Below, in pieces: positions 25,278-33,794 of a stretch of DNA of 64,000 nucleotides. The position numbers and the translations under genes are program-made. Location of the stretch: the NCBI GenBank assembly GCA_029262195.1, contig JAJCZX010000025.1, positions 21,131 to 85,130 on the forward strand. The letters are read 5' to 3'. Below the pieces are notes generated by a model. That model was not told the origin of the DNA, ran no database searches, and saw nothing but the letters and a program-made list of their open reading frames with translations. The first letter of the stretch is position 1; each line of letters starts with the position of its first letter. Source of the stretch: Gemmatimonadota bacterium (GTDB lineage Bacteria; Gemmatimonadota; Gemmatimonadetes; Gemmatimonadales; GWC2-71-9).

Positions 25278-26558
25278 TCAACATCCGGAACAGACATCAC
25301 AACTCCCACAACAAATCTCTTCTTCACCCAGATATCCCAGTAAAATTCGGCGCCTGCAGACCCGTTTCGCGGTCGCGTAGCGGATCATCGTTTCCAGTCC
25401 GGATCGCTTCGCAGTCATCGCTGGAGTTTTTTCTTTCGACACTCCTGCCATGAACCTCACGAGAACGAGGTCCTGCTTCGTCCAGAACATTTTGCACTGC
25501 GACGGGTTGCCGTCTCGGCCCGCCCGGCCCGCTTCCTGATAGTAGGCTTCCGGACGGGTGGGAACGCCGAGGTGGACTACCAGCCGGACATCGGGCTTGT
25601 CGATTCCCATTCCAAAGGCATTGGTAGCCACCATCACCTTGATGTCTCCCGAAATGAACTCTTCCAGGAGTTTGCCCCGGTCGGCCGATGGCAGGCCTGC
25701 GTGATATGGAGACGCTACGAATCCCCACTGCCGGAGGATAGTCGTGTAGCCGTCTGTTCTGGCTCTGGTCGGTACGTAAATGATCGCCGACCCGCCAGCT
25801 CGGCGAATTTGCATCGCTGCTTCTCGGAGCCGTTCTTTTTCGGTCTTGTACTGCTTCACTGCGAAACTCAGGTTTGGACGGTCGAAAGACTGGAGAATCG
25901 AAACTGGCGATTTGAGTCTGGCGACTTTGATGATGTCCTGTCGGGTAGTTGGAGTCGCACTGGCGGTGACAGCCAGAGCGGTTTTGATCCCCAGCTGTTG
26001 GCGGTACTTGCCGATGGAGCGATAGTGGGGCCGAAAATCGTGTCCCCATTCGCTTATGCAGTGGGCTTCATCGATAGCCAAGAGAGACACCTGTCGCTCA
26101 CCAACCAGGTCGGCGAGTTGCTCGAGGCGCTCGGGAGCAATGTAGAGGATCTTCGCCCGACCGTTGGTTACTACCTCCCGGACTCTCTGTTGCACGTCTT
26201 TGTCCTGTGAACTGGAGAGATAGACGGCGGCAACCTTCCTGGACTGCAGGGCAGCGACCTGATCCTGCATCAGTGAAATGAGGGGAGACACCACGACGGT
26301 GAGACCGGGCAGCACCAGCGCCGGCACCTGAAAGCACAGGGACTTCCCTCCCCCTGTGGGAAGGATGGCGAGGCAATCGCGGCCGAGGAGACACGACAGC
26401 ACCGCTCGGCGCTGGGCATACCTGAAGTCGGGGTAACCCCAAACCGACCGGAGCATTTCTCGGGCTCGGTCGAGGTTACCCCCGGGGACCTCGACCTCAG
26501 CCTGGACGGTTTTTTCTGTTTCGTGGGTAGCCGCACCGCTGAGTTCGAGTTCCAACAC
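25278..26558 (-). CDS. RecQ-type ATP-dependent DNA helicase (short form)
   Basis: 426 aa 3'-5' DNA helicase of superfamily 2. Walker A is LPTGGGKS, the DEAH box is AIDEAHCISEW, motif III is TASATP, and motif VI is QEAGRAGRDG. The C-terminus carries a CRRRILLGYLGEE...CCGSCDVCSGC zinc-binding element and then stops, so the winged-helix and HRDC domains of long RecQ proteins are missing. The start is GTG26558. The first ~20 codons and the bases upstream are part of a 74-bp repeat copied at 28298-28371, so the original promoter may have been separated from the gene by an insertion. Confidence 0.88.
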   Translation of the reverse strand: MLELELSGAATHETEKTVQAEVEVPGGNLDRAREMLRSVWGYPDFRYAQRRAVLSCLLGRDCLAILPTGGGKSLCFQVPALVLPGLTVVVSPLISLMQDQVAALQSRKVAAVYLSSSQDKDVQQRVREVVTNGRAKILYIAPERLEQLADLVGERQVSLLAIDEAHCISEWGHDFRPHYRSIGKYRQQLGIKTALAVTASATPTTRQDIIKVARLKSPVSILQSFDRPNLSFAVKQYKTEKERLREAAMQIRRAGGSAIIYVPTRARTDGYTTILRQWGFVASPYHAGLPSADRGKLLEEFISGDIKVMVATNAFGMGIDKPDVRLVVHLGVPTRPEAYYQEAGRAGRDGNPSQCKMFWTKQDLVLVRFMAGVSKEKTPAMTAKRSGLETMIRYATAKRVCRRRILLGYLGEEEICCGSCDVCSGC

Positions 26559-26572
26559 GCCACGAAGGTAAG
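26499..26572. repeat. 74-bp direct repeat, left copy (recQ 5' end)
   Basis: Identical to 28298-28371 except for one base (G26567 against A28366). This copy covers the first ~20 codons of recQ and its start codon. The offset between copies is 1799 bp and the segment between them holds a single gene. Confidence 0.95.
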
Positions 26573-26849
26573 CACGCGCGTTGGTTTCTCCTGTACCAAT
26601 TTCGCGCGTCGCAATTCGTTCAAATCGCAGAAAAACAACGCACCTCCACCCAGGCGGCGTTGGTTTTTTGCAAATACGGTCGTGATACGAGCAGAACTCG
26701 ATTATCCTGGCACATACCTAACGCTAAGTTATTAATTCATTTACACTTACAAGAAATAGTGAATAGTGTCATTGCGTTGATACTATTTGACATAGCATCA
26801 GATCATACGTATGTTAGAGTCAACGTGCTGACCCTAACCGCAGATCAAA
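26573..26849 (+). promoter_or_regulatory. AT-rich leader of the DUF4143 ATPase gene, with promoter-like boxes
   Basis: The stretch from about 26700 is clearly richer in A and T than its surroundings. It contains TTGACA (26787-26792), a 17-bp spacer and TATGTT (26810-26815), a near-consensus sigma70-type promoter 35 nt ahead of ATG26850. The different composition supports a foreign origin for the cassette. Confidence 0.55.
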
Positions 26850-28295
26850 ATGAAATCAATACCCGACTCCCTGATTCGGGAACGCCTCGAATTCGAGAAC
26901 CCCTGGCGGACCGACCCGACCTGGGATTTGTCTTATTCGAAATACTCGCCTCGCGCATACCTGGAGCATTTTCATCATCATGTTCTGCATAGCGAAGTGC
27001 GGCGTGCGGTCGTCTTGATGGGCCCCCGCCGAGTGGGCAAAACATGGATGATATACCATTGCATTTCACGGATGATTCGAGATGACCAGATCAGCCCTCA
27101 TCGGATTTTCTATGTTTCGGTGGACCACCCGCTTTACAACAATGTGGGCCTCGACCAATTCGTTCAGCATTTTTTCGAACTAGTTCGAAAAGCGGACCCG
27201 TCGGAACCAAGCTACGTGTTTTTCGACGAAGTGCAGTATCTGAAGAACTGGGAAGTCTATCTCAAAAAACTGGTTGACGATTTTCCCAACGTTCGGTTTG
27301 CAGTATCAGGGTCCGCCGCCGCCGCCTTGCGCTTTAAAAGCATCGAATCTGGTGCCGGACGATTTACAGATTTTCTCTTGCCACCGTTGACGTTTTTTGA
27401 ATACATGCGTTTGATCGGAAAAACCGACCTTGTAGTCGAGGAAGAAGGACACCATAAAGGCTTCGTCAACAGCGTGGAGGCAAGGAACATCGACGAATTG
27501 AACGCGGAGTTTATCAAGTACCTCAACTTCGGCGGATACCCGGAAGCCAGCGTGATGCAGGAAATCCAGAACGACCCTGCCCGCTTCATAAAACAGGACA
27601 TCATCGACAAAGTCTTGCTTAGAGACCTACCAAGTATCTATGGGATCGACGATATCCAGGAACTGAACCAACTTTTTACGACTCTAGCCTACAACACCGC
27701 CCAGGAAGTTTCGTTAAGCGGATTGTCAAAAAACTCTGGTGTCTCTCGGAACACGATCAAGAACTATATAGAGTACCTCGAAGCGGCATTCTTGATCAAA
27801 GTGGTTCATCGGGTCGACCGAGATGGGCGCCGTTTCAAAAGAGCGAGAGGTTTCAAAGTTTATCTGACCAACCCCTCGATGCGCACCGCCCTCTTTTCAC
27901 CGGTCAAGGACGGCGATCAGGGAGTTGGCCCACTGGTCGAAACAGCCATCCTGGCCCAGTGGTTTCATAACCCAGACCCTATCTTCTACGCCAACTGGCG
28001 CAACGGCGAGATCGATATCGTCTACATGGCACCTCGTGAAACAGATCGTTGGGCGGTCGAGGTGAAATGGTCTGATCGGTTTTTTGACAAGCCTGCTGAG
28101 CTGAAATCATTGACGAGGTTTCACGAACGAGCTCACATCAACTCAGCAACAGTCACAACGAAGACTAAAAAGGGGAAACGGACGGTGGGGGATCTAAAGA
28201 TCGAATTTTCGCCCGCCAGCGAGTACTGCTACTCGGTTGGCCGAAACGCGATCGCCCGGCGCCGACTCACCACACTGGAGGACCCGTCAGAATAG
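26850..28295 (+). CDS. AAA ATPase with C-terminal DUF4143 domain
   Basis: 481 aa. The P-loop is GPRRVGKT (58-65), Walker B is YVFFDEVQYL, followed by a sensor-type VSGSAAAAL. The middle carries a winged-helix-like stretch (LSKNSGVSRNTIKNYIEYLEAAF). The C-terminal DUF4143 domain ends with GEIDIVY...WAVEVKWSD, a D...ExK pattern like a PD-(D/E)XK nuclease fold. These proteins are common in bacteria and archaea, are often strain-variable and have no established role. The gene is alone between two copies of a 74-bp repeat, has its own promoter and lower G+C upstream, and so looks like a recently acquired cassette. Confidence 0.88.
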   Translation: MKSIPDSLIRERLEFENPWRTDPTWDLSYSKYSPRAYLEHFHHHVLHSEVRRAVVLMGPRRVGKTWMIYHCISRMIRDDQISPHRIFYVSVDHPLYNNVGLDQFVQHFFELVRKADPSEPSYVFFDEVQYLKNWEVYLKKLVDDFPNVRFAVSGSAAAALRFKSIESGAGRFTDFLLPPLTFFEYMRLIGKTDLVVEEEGHHKGFVNSVEARNIDELNAEFIKYLNFGGYPEASVMQEIQNDPARFIKQDIIDKVLLRDLPSIYGIDDIQELNQLFTTLAYNTAQEVSLSGLSKNSGVSRNTIKNYIEYLEAAFLIKVVHRVDRDGRRFKRARGFKVYLTNPSMRTALFSPVKDGDQGVGPLVETAILAQWFHNPDPIFYANWRNGEIDIVYMAPRETDRWAVEVKWSDRFFDKPAELKSLTRFHERAHINSATVTTKTKKGKRTVGDLKIEFSPASEYCYSVGRNAIARRRLTTLEDPSE

Positions 28296-28297
28296 TG

Positions 28298-28371
28298 AGC
28301 CTGGACGGTTTTTTCTGTTTCGTGGGTAGCCGCACCGCTGAGTTCGAGTTCCAACACGCCACGAAAGTAAG
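28298..28371. repeat. 74-bp direct repeat, right copy
   Basis: Begins 3 nt after the ATPase stop and repeats the recQ 5' end (26499-26572) with one mismatch. The sequence after it is unrelated to that after the left copy, so the repeat marks the right junction of the inserted segment. Confidence 0.95.
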
Positions 28372-28500
28372 AAGCCCGCCCCGAAACGTCGGTACCAGAA
28401 TCCCGCGAGACACAACCATCCCAACGCTACGCAGAAGGCTCTTGACAGCAACTTGACGCTTTCAGGTGATGGTTAGTGCAGACACCAACTGGAAGACATC

Positions 28501-29406
28501 GTGGCGACCAACAATTCGAGGCTGGCAAATTTCCGATTCAAGCACTTCCCTTTTCTGGCCACGATATGCTTCGGAACACTCGCGGCACCAACGACAGGAC
28601 TGGCTCAGACCACTCGCTCGATGCGGCTCCTCGAAGACACGACCAGGATCCAGGAGGTAAATCTGCGTGACGGGACCAGGCTTATTGGCCGGATATTGAG
28701 TTTCGCCCTTGAAACGGTCGAATTCCGAACTGTTTCAGGAGTCGCGGTGGATTTCGCGGTCAGCGATGTGAGCACGATCCATGAGCTGCGAGGGGTTGTG
28801 AGAGAAGGCGAGTTCTGGCCAGACGATGGCAGCGACAGTCGTCTATTCCTTGCACCCACAGCCCGAGTGCCGGCGCCCGGGGAAGGATATTTCGGCGTGT
28901 ACGAACTGTTTGTGCCGTCCTTCGGTGCTGGAGTTGGCAGCAATGCAATGATCTCCGGGGGGATGTCGATTGTCCCGGGAGCATCTCTCGACGAGCAGGT
29001 ATTCTATGTAGCCCCGAAATTCCAATTTTTCGAAAGGGAGAACGTTATCGGTGCCGTCGGCCTTTTCTGGGTCAAACCTGGCTCCTCGAACGGGTCAGCC
29101 GGGATGGTGTTCGGCACCGTCACGGCAGGTAGCGACATCGCCTCCCTATCGGCGACCCTGGCATTTCCATTCAGTTCTCGTAGCGGTTTCCTGGAACAAC
29201 AGGTAATAAGTGTGGGTGCCGAAGTCAGGGCGGCCTCCGACCTGAAGTTCATCACAGAGAATTGGTTTTCGCTGGGCAACGGCGAATCAGTATTCAGTTT
29301 CGGAGTTCGTGCTATCGGTCGGAAAGCCAGCTTTGAGGTCGCAGCTGCCACCTCCACTGAAGAGCTAATACTTTTCCCGGTAGTGAACGTTTCTTTCAAC
29401 TGGTAA
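28501..29406 (+). CDS. Secreted/outer-membrane-like protein of unknown function
   Basis: 301 aa. An N-terminal signal sequence with hydrophobic core FPFLATICFGTLAAPTTGLAQ is present. It is followed by a small domain (VNLRDGTRLIGRILSFALETVEFRTVSG, SH3/Sm-like strands) and a long C-terminal region of alternating strands that ends in aromatic NVSFNW, as in outer-membrane beta-barrels. The final W/F ending supports OmpA-type or porin-like insertion. GTG28501 is chosen; GGAAG lies 7 nt upstream. I do not recognise a family. Confidence 0.55.
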   Translation: MATNNSRLANFRFKHFPFLATICFGTLAAPTTGLAQTTRSMRLLEDTTRIQEVNLRDGTRLIGRILSFALETVEFRTVSGVAVDFAVSDVSTIHELRGVVREGEFWPDDGSDSRLFLAPTARVPAPGEGYFGVYELFVPSFGAGVGSNAMISGGMSIVPGASLDEQVFYVAPKFQFFERENVIGAVGLFWVKPGSSNGSAGMVFGTVTAGSDIASLSATLAFPFSSRSGFLEQQVISVGAEVRAASDLKFITENWFSLGNGESVFSFGVRAIGRKASFEVAAATSTEELILFPVVNVSFNW

Positions 29407-29443
29407 GCCAGACGGCCAGCTGTCCATAACCCTCCCGCCGAAT

Positions 29444-29466
29444 GTCCCCACCGGTGGACGTTTTTC
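29444..29466 (+). terminator. Hairpin with T-run after the 28501 gene
   Basis: CCACCGGTGG (29448-29457) is a perfect palindrome within a longer GTCC...GGAC arm pair, followed by ACG and TTTTT at 29461. The placement 38 nt after the stop fits an intrinsic terminator. The next ~85 bp are almost pure pyrimidine (runs of CTTTT and CCTCC). Confidence 0.6.
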
Positions 29467-29619
29467 TCCCGCCCCGATTCCGCCCTTTTCATCCACCTCT
29501 CTTTTCCGCCCTTTTTCCGCCTTTTTTTCTCCCCCTCCTCCCTCTGTTCTCAATCAGGCACGCCGCTTGCTTTCGAGTGTAGCAGCAGACGCAAGCAACC
29601 ACCTTCTTGGAGATAACAA

Positions 29620-30291
29620 ATGAAATCGCAAAACGGCATCCTCTTAGCAACAGTGCTCGGACTGGCGCTGTCTGGATGCGACTCCACTTTCGGCCCTGAC
29701 TCACAACGGTTACGCGGCTCGGGCAGGATAGTGGAAGAGTCCCGCTCAGTACGGGACTTCTCGGCAATTGAACTTAGTGGCGCGGGATCCCTGGTCATCG
29801 TTCAGGGTCGCACGGAGTCACTGACCATCGAAGCCGACAACAATATTCTTCCGTTCGTCCGATCGGACATCGAGGGCCGGACCCTCGTTCTGGGTTTGGA
29901 TTTTCGCGGTAGCGTCTCCACCAGTCGCCGCATCCGGTACCAACTTTCGGTGCGTGATCTTGATGACATTCAGATTTCTGGCGCATCAGATGTGTCGATT
30001 GATTACCTCGATACCAGAGAACTTTACGTCAACATGAGCGGAGCCTCGTCGTTAAGGATTGCAGGCATCGTGGACGTGCAGGTCATAGATATGTCGGGGG
30101 CAAGTCGGTTCGAAGGAATGGACTTCGAGAGTCTTGCCACCGATGTGAATGCGTCAGGAGCCAGTACTGCCATCGTCAATGTGCTCGATCAACTTGATGC
30201 GCGGTTGAGCGGGGCATCCTGGGTTCAATTTGTAGGACGCCCCAGAGTGTTCGAATCGGTTTCCGGTGGTAGCTGGGTAGGGCGGTATTGA
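29620..30291 (+). CDS. Head-GIN (DUF2807) lipoprotein
   Basis: 223 aa. The lipobox is ALSGC (Cys20), so it is probably membrane-anchored. The remainder is a right-handed beta-helix-like DUF2807 putative auto-transporter adhesin/head GIN domain, with repeating motifs such as ISGASDVSI, NMSGASSLRI, DMSGASRFEG, NASGASTAI, RLSGASWVQF and ESVSGGSWVGRY. The repeated 'SGAS' step every 20 or so residues marks the turns. Function is unknown. It has a good GGAG ribosome-binding site before ATG29620. Confidence 0.88.
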   Translation: MKSQNGILLATVLGLALSGCDSTFGPDSQRLRGSGRIVEESRSVRDFSAIELSGAGSLVIVQGRTESLTIEADNNILPFVRSDIEGRTLVLGLDFRGSVSTSRRIRYQLSVRDLDDIQISGASDVSIDYLDTRELYVNMSGASSLRIAGIVDVQVIDMSGASRFEGMDFESLATDVNASGASTAIVNVLDQLDARLSGASWVQFVGRPRVFESVSGGSWVGRY

Positions 30292-30317
30292 ATACGAGGG
30301 GGGACGCGACAAAAGTG

Positions 30318-30656
30318 CTATTTCTTCTTCGCCGCTCTTGCCACAGACAAAGCTTTAGATGCCCAGGAGCAAAAGTCTTCATCGCTTTTGAGAACCGCAT
30401 TCGGAACGGAAAAATAAGGCATCTTCCCATGTGACTGAGACCCAGTTTTTTCAAAATTCGCCCGTGTCGAGTCATCGACTCGAAGATGAAACTCGCCTTT
30501 CGAGTTCACCAGCCCGAACATCACACCGTCAACGAAAAGCCCATAACCTCCAAACATGCCGCGGGACGTGACACCACCTATGGGTTGGAGGCGCTTGACC
30601 GCATCTTCAGCGGTCGAGGCTGCCGCGCCAGTTCTTTTCTCGCCCTTCTTACCCAC
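30318..30656 (-). CDS. TfoX N-terminal domain family protein
   Basis: 112 aa. It has the TfoX_N/Sxy pattern GGVTSRGMFGGYGLFVDGVMFGLVN...LRVDDSTRANFEKTG...MPYFSVPNAVL followed by a lysine-rich tail (ARAAKKK). TfoX homologues act in competence regulation in gamma-proteobacteria, but stand-alone TfoX_N proteins elsewhere are of unknown role. It lies 26 nt from the convergent DUF2807 gene. Confidence 0.85.
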   Translation of the reverse strand: MGKKGEKRTGAAASTAEDAVKRLQPIGGVTSRGMFGGYGLFVDGVMFGLVNSKGEFHLRVDDSTRANFEKTGSQSHGKMPYFSVPNAVLKSDEDFCSWASKALSVARAAKKK

Positions 30657-30699
30657 AGTTTCCTCCTTGTTGAAGCTTGATGCCTAACGTAGTCGAGAG

Positions 30700-30769
30700 T
30701 TATTTATTCCACTAACTGGAATATTACACCGGACCATGTTATCATTCTTCCACATTCAAGAATAAATAA
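30700..30769. promoter_or_regulatory. Perfect 10-bp inverted repeat upstream of PadR gene
   Basis: TTATTTATTC (30700-30709) and GAATAAATAA (30760-30769) are exact inverse copies 50 nt apart. They lie 43 nt upstream of the PadR start at 30812, in an unusually AT-rich patch. They could be an operator pair for the regulator; this is inference from position. Confidence 0.45.
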
Positions 30770-30811
30770 TGCAGATGGCGCAGACAAAGCAGATTAAAAA
30801 AGTTAACGCAA

Positions 30812-31144
30812 ATGAAAACGTCAAACGAAAAACCTGGTGAAGTGGACCAACTGGTCTTGCTGGCAATAGCTCGCCTGGGTGACGATGCCTACGGCGTCCA
30901 TATCCGGAGATTAATCTCGTCCCAGGGTGGTCGAGAGGTATCGATGGCGGCAGTCTACGCCAGCCTGGAGCGCCTGGAAACGAAGGGAATGGTCGAGGGC
31001 CGCCTTTCAGAACCGTCGCCGAGACGCGGCGGACGGGCGAAGAAGATCCTGCGGGTGTCGAAGGCCGGGGTTGCCGCAGTCCGCGAAGCTCGTGCAGTAA
31101 TGGATCGAATGTGGGACGGCCTGGACCGACTCCAAACACCATGA
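30812..31144 (+). CDS. PadR-family transcriptional regulator
   Basis: 110 aa. The winged-helix pattern is VLLAIARLGDDAYGVHIRRLI...EVSMAAVYASLERLETKGMVEGRLSEP...GGRAKKILRVSKAGVAAV, with the extended helix characteristic of PadR. PadR-type repressors of this kind sit next to ADOP permease genes and are thought to control them. The stop overlaps the permease start by four bases, so the two are coupled. Confidence 0.9.
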   Translation: MKTSNEKPGEVDQLVLLAIARLGDDAYGVHIRRLISSQGGREVSMAAVYASLERLETKGMVEGRLSEPSPRRGGRAKKILRVSKAGVAAVREARAVMDRMWDGLDRLQTP

Positions 31145-33783
31145 CGGCCAACCGACATTCGCCACCAAGATGGCTCGAAGCAATCGCCCGGAGAACGATC
31201 CGCGAAGGACGCGAGTTCATGCTGGGTGATCTTCAGGAAGAATTTGCCGACCTAGTAGATACGCGGGGTCGCGGCCACGCCTCACGTTGGTACATGGGGC
31301 AGGTATTTCGTGTTCTCATTTCTCGGCTCCGTAGGTCTTTGGCAACCGGTACCAATTTCTCCATTAGACGCGGAGTGCGAACGACCGGCGTTTGGAGCGA
31401 CATCAAGGGCGCCCTGCGAACATACCGTCGCAGACCCGGTTTCACCGCTGTCGCACTCGGTACGATTGCTCTTGGAATCGGAGCTAACACCGCAATTTTT
31501 AGCGTAATCGACGGTATCGCAATTCGTCCCCTTCCCTTCGAAAAGCCAGGCGACCTGTACGCGATTTGGACGGACCGAACCTTTAGCAAGGAAATGATCC
31601 GTGAATTCCAAGAGCAAACGACCAAATGGGAGACCGTTACCGGCTACTCCGGGTGGGGATTCACGATTACAGGGATAGAAACACCGGTTGCCATTAACGG
31701 CGCTCAGGTTTCGGCAAATTATTTTTCACTACTCGGCGCGCCAATAGGCTTCGGACGCGCTTTGCTCCCCGACGATGAACTGCCGGGCGCGGCACCAGTC
31801 GTGGTCTTGAGTCACCAACTGTGGATGAGTGTTTTCGGCGGTGACTCGTCGGTAGTAGGCCAAACGATTCAAATGGGCGGCGCGGATTCTCCCGCCCGCA
31901 CAATCGTTGGTGTCATGCCCGACGACTTCAGAGATATTCGTTCACAAACAGCCGCCTGGGTGCCGTTCTTGATGGACCCCGCTGACCCCGATTTCCCCTC
32001 TTCATGGTACGTTCGCCTATTCGGGAGGGTCATCGAGGATGCAGCTGACACTGAGGTCCAATCGGAGTTGACTCGATTCGCGCAAACGGCTCACGAGAAA
32101 CGACCCGAAGTTATCTCCGATGAAGAAGCTGCAACTGCAACGCTACTACCGCTTAAAGAATATCTGCGAGGTGACGCCAACCAGACATTGATCCTGCTCG
32201 GGGGCGCGGTCGGGTTGGTGCTGCTCATCGCCTGCGTGAACATCGCGAACCTCCTCCTCGCGCTATCTGCGACGAGGGAGAAGGAGTTCGCAGTCCGAAG
32301 CGCCATGGGAGCCGGAAACGGACGGGTGGTTCGTCAGGTTCTAACCGAGTCGGCCGTCCTCGGGGTTGTTGGAGGCATGCTTGGTATAGCGGTGGGTTAC
32401 GGGAGTTTCGCAGCTTTCAAAGCCCGAGCAGCCAGGAACCTCTCCCTTCTCAACGATGTAGAGATTGATCTCCGGGTAATTGGTTTTTCAATCGCGTTGA
32501 CTCTCTTTGCTTCTCTGATTTTTGGTTTACTGCCGGCATTAAAAAGTTCTCGAAACGATATCGTCAGTTCATTGAAGTCTGATTCGCGAACAAGCAGCCA
32601 GGCTGGCTCCGGGCGTTTGTCCGCCGCGCTGGTTTCGGCCGAGGTCGCATTGGCCGTTGTCCTTACCATCGGAGCTGGCCTAATGTTGAGAAGCTACAAC
32701 CTTCTCAACCAGGTCGACCCTGGTTTTAACACTTCGACAATTTCCATGGAACTCGGTTTACCGCCGGCAATTTTTGCAGATAGGCCGCAACAACGACAGT
32801 TTTTTAGAGACCTGAACGCCCGTCTTGAAGCAACGCCAGGAGTACAGCGGGCAGGCACCGTACATCTCCTGCCGATGACCAGTTCCAACTGGAGTTTTCC
32901 CATGCACCCTGCCGGCGTCTCCGTGCCTGAGGACACTCCTGCTCCAACTGCTAACTTCCGCGTCATAGGCCCGGGATACTTTGAAACTATGCAGATCCCT
33001 GTGTTGCAGGGTAGAGATATCTCAACATCAGATTTGCCGGATGGCGAACAGGTGGGGTGGGTAAACCGCACTTTCGCAGAACAATTCTGGCCCGGCGAAA
33101 ACCCGATCGGACGGCAAGTAAATATTTTCCACGCCGCCGGACCCGCCTTTACCGTCGTCGGTGTGGTCGGTGACATCAAACAACATTCTCTCGAGATGCG
33201 AACTCAACCGGAGATCTACCGCCCCTACGAGCAGTGGACCGTGGGGAGTTTGTTCCTTGTCGTCAGAGCATCCGGGACGCCTGAAGCCATCGTACCAACC
33301 GTTAGAGAGACTATTAGATCAATCAACCGGGATGTCCCGATCAGCAGTATCCAGACTCTTGACCAGGTCCTGCAGACATCCACAGCGGAACAACAACTGG
33401 TAGCCGAACTTACCGTACTGTTTGCGACACTCGCTCTGGGGATGGGTGCCATCGGAGTGTACGGAGTCACCTCCTATGTCGTTGGGCGCCGCACCCGGGA
33501 GATTGGAGTGCGCATGGCCCTCGGCGCCAATCGAGGGCGCGTTCTGCGGGAAGTATTTTCGGGTTCGAACAAACCGGTGCTGATCGGTTTGGTAATCGGA
33601 ATCGGTTTATCGTTGGTAGGAGGTAGGCTCATGGAAAGTCTCCTCTTCGGCATTTCCGCGACCGACCCATCCGTCTATATAGCAGCGGCGGCAACTATTG
33701 TCACCGCCGCTGCAGTAGCCAGCATCGTTCCTGCTCGAAGGGCAAGCAAGGTTGATCCAAATATCGCGTTACAGTCAGAATAG
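31141..33783 (+). CDS. ADOP-type ABC transporter permease (FtsX/MacB fold)
   Basis: 880 aa. It has an N-terminal cytosolic prefix (LGDLQEEFADLVDTRGRGHASRWY), then a MacB_PCD-FtsX unit (LGIGANTAIFSVIDGI...), a first FtsX core, a second PCD and a second FtsX at the end (LGANRGRVLREVF, ARRASKVDPNIALQSE). This duplicated arrangement is the acidobacterial duplicated orphan permease (TIGR03434), which lacks its own ATPase gene here, as is usual. It is presumably a non-canonical efflux or mechanotransmission component. ATG31141 overlaps the PadR stop. Confidence 0.9.
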   Translation: MTANRHSPPRWLEAIARRTIREGREFMLGDLQEEFADLVDTRGRGHASRWYMGQVFRVLISRLRRSLATGTNFSIRRGVRTTGVWSDIKGALRTYRRRPGFTAVALGTIALGIGANTAIFSVIDGIAIRPLPFEKPGDLYAIWTDRTFSKEMIREFQEQTTKWETVTGYSGWGFTITGIETPVAINGAQVSANYFSLLGAPIGFGRALLPDDELPGAAPVVVLSHQLWMSVFGGDSSVVGQTIQMGGADSPARTIVGVMPDDFRDIRSQTAAWVPFLMDPADPDFPSSWYVRLFGRVIEDAADTEVQSELTRFAQTAHEKRPEVISDEEAATATLLPLKEYLRGDANQTLILLGGAVGLVLLIACVNIANLLLALSATREKEFAVRSAMGAGNGRVVRQVLTESAVLGVVGGMLGIAVGYGSFAAFKARAARNLSLLNDVEIDLRVIGFSIALTLFASLIFGLLPALKSSRNDIVSSLKSDSRTSSQAGSGRLSAALVSAEVALAVVLTIGAGLMLRSYNLLNQVDPGFNTSTISMELGLPPAIFADRPQQRQFFRDLNARLEATPGVQRAGTVHLLPMTSSNWSFPMHPAGVSVPEDTPAPTANFRVIGPGYFETMQIPVLQGRDISTSDLPDGEQVGWVNRTFAEQFWPGENPIGRQVNIFHAAGPAFTVVGVVGDIKQHSLEMRTQPEIYRPYEQWTVGSLFLVVRASGTPEAIVPTVRETIRSINRDVPISSIQTLDQVLQTSTAEQQLVAELTVLFATLALGMGAIGVYGVTSYVVGRRTREIGVRMALGANRGRVLREVFSGSNKPVLIGLVIGIGLSLVGGRLMESLLFGISATDPSVYIAAAATIVTAAAVASIVPARRASKVDPNIALQSE

Positions 33784-33794
33784 CAGTGACGATA

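Noticed and set aside
29463..29550. Pyrimidine-rich tract as a gene or structured RNA
   Set aside because: It is a simple C/T-rich run following a terminator-like hairpin, with no coding potential and no stable alternative fold evident.
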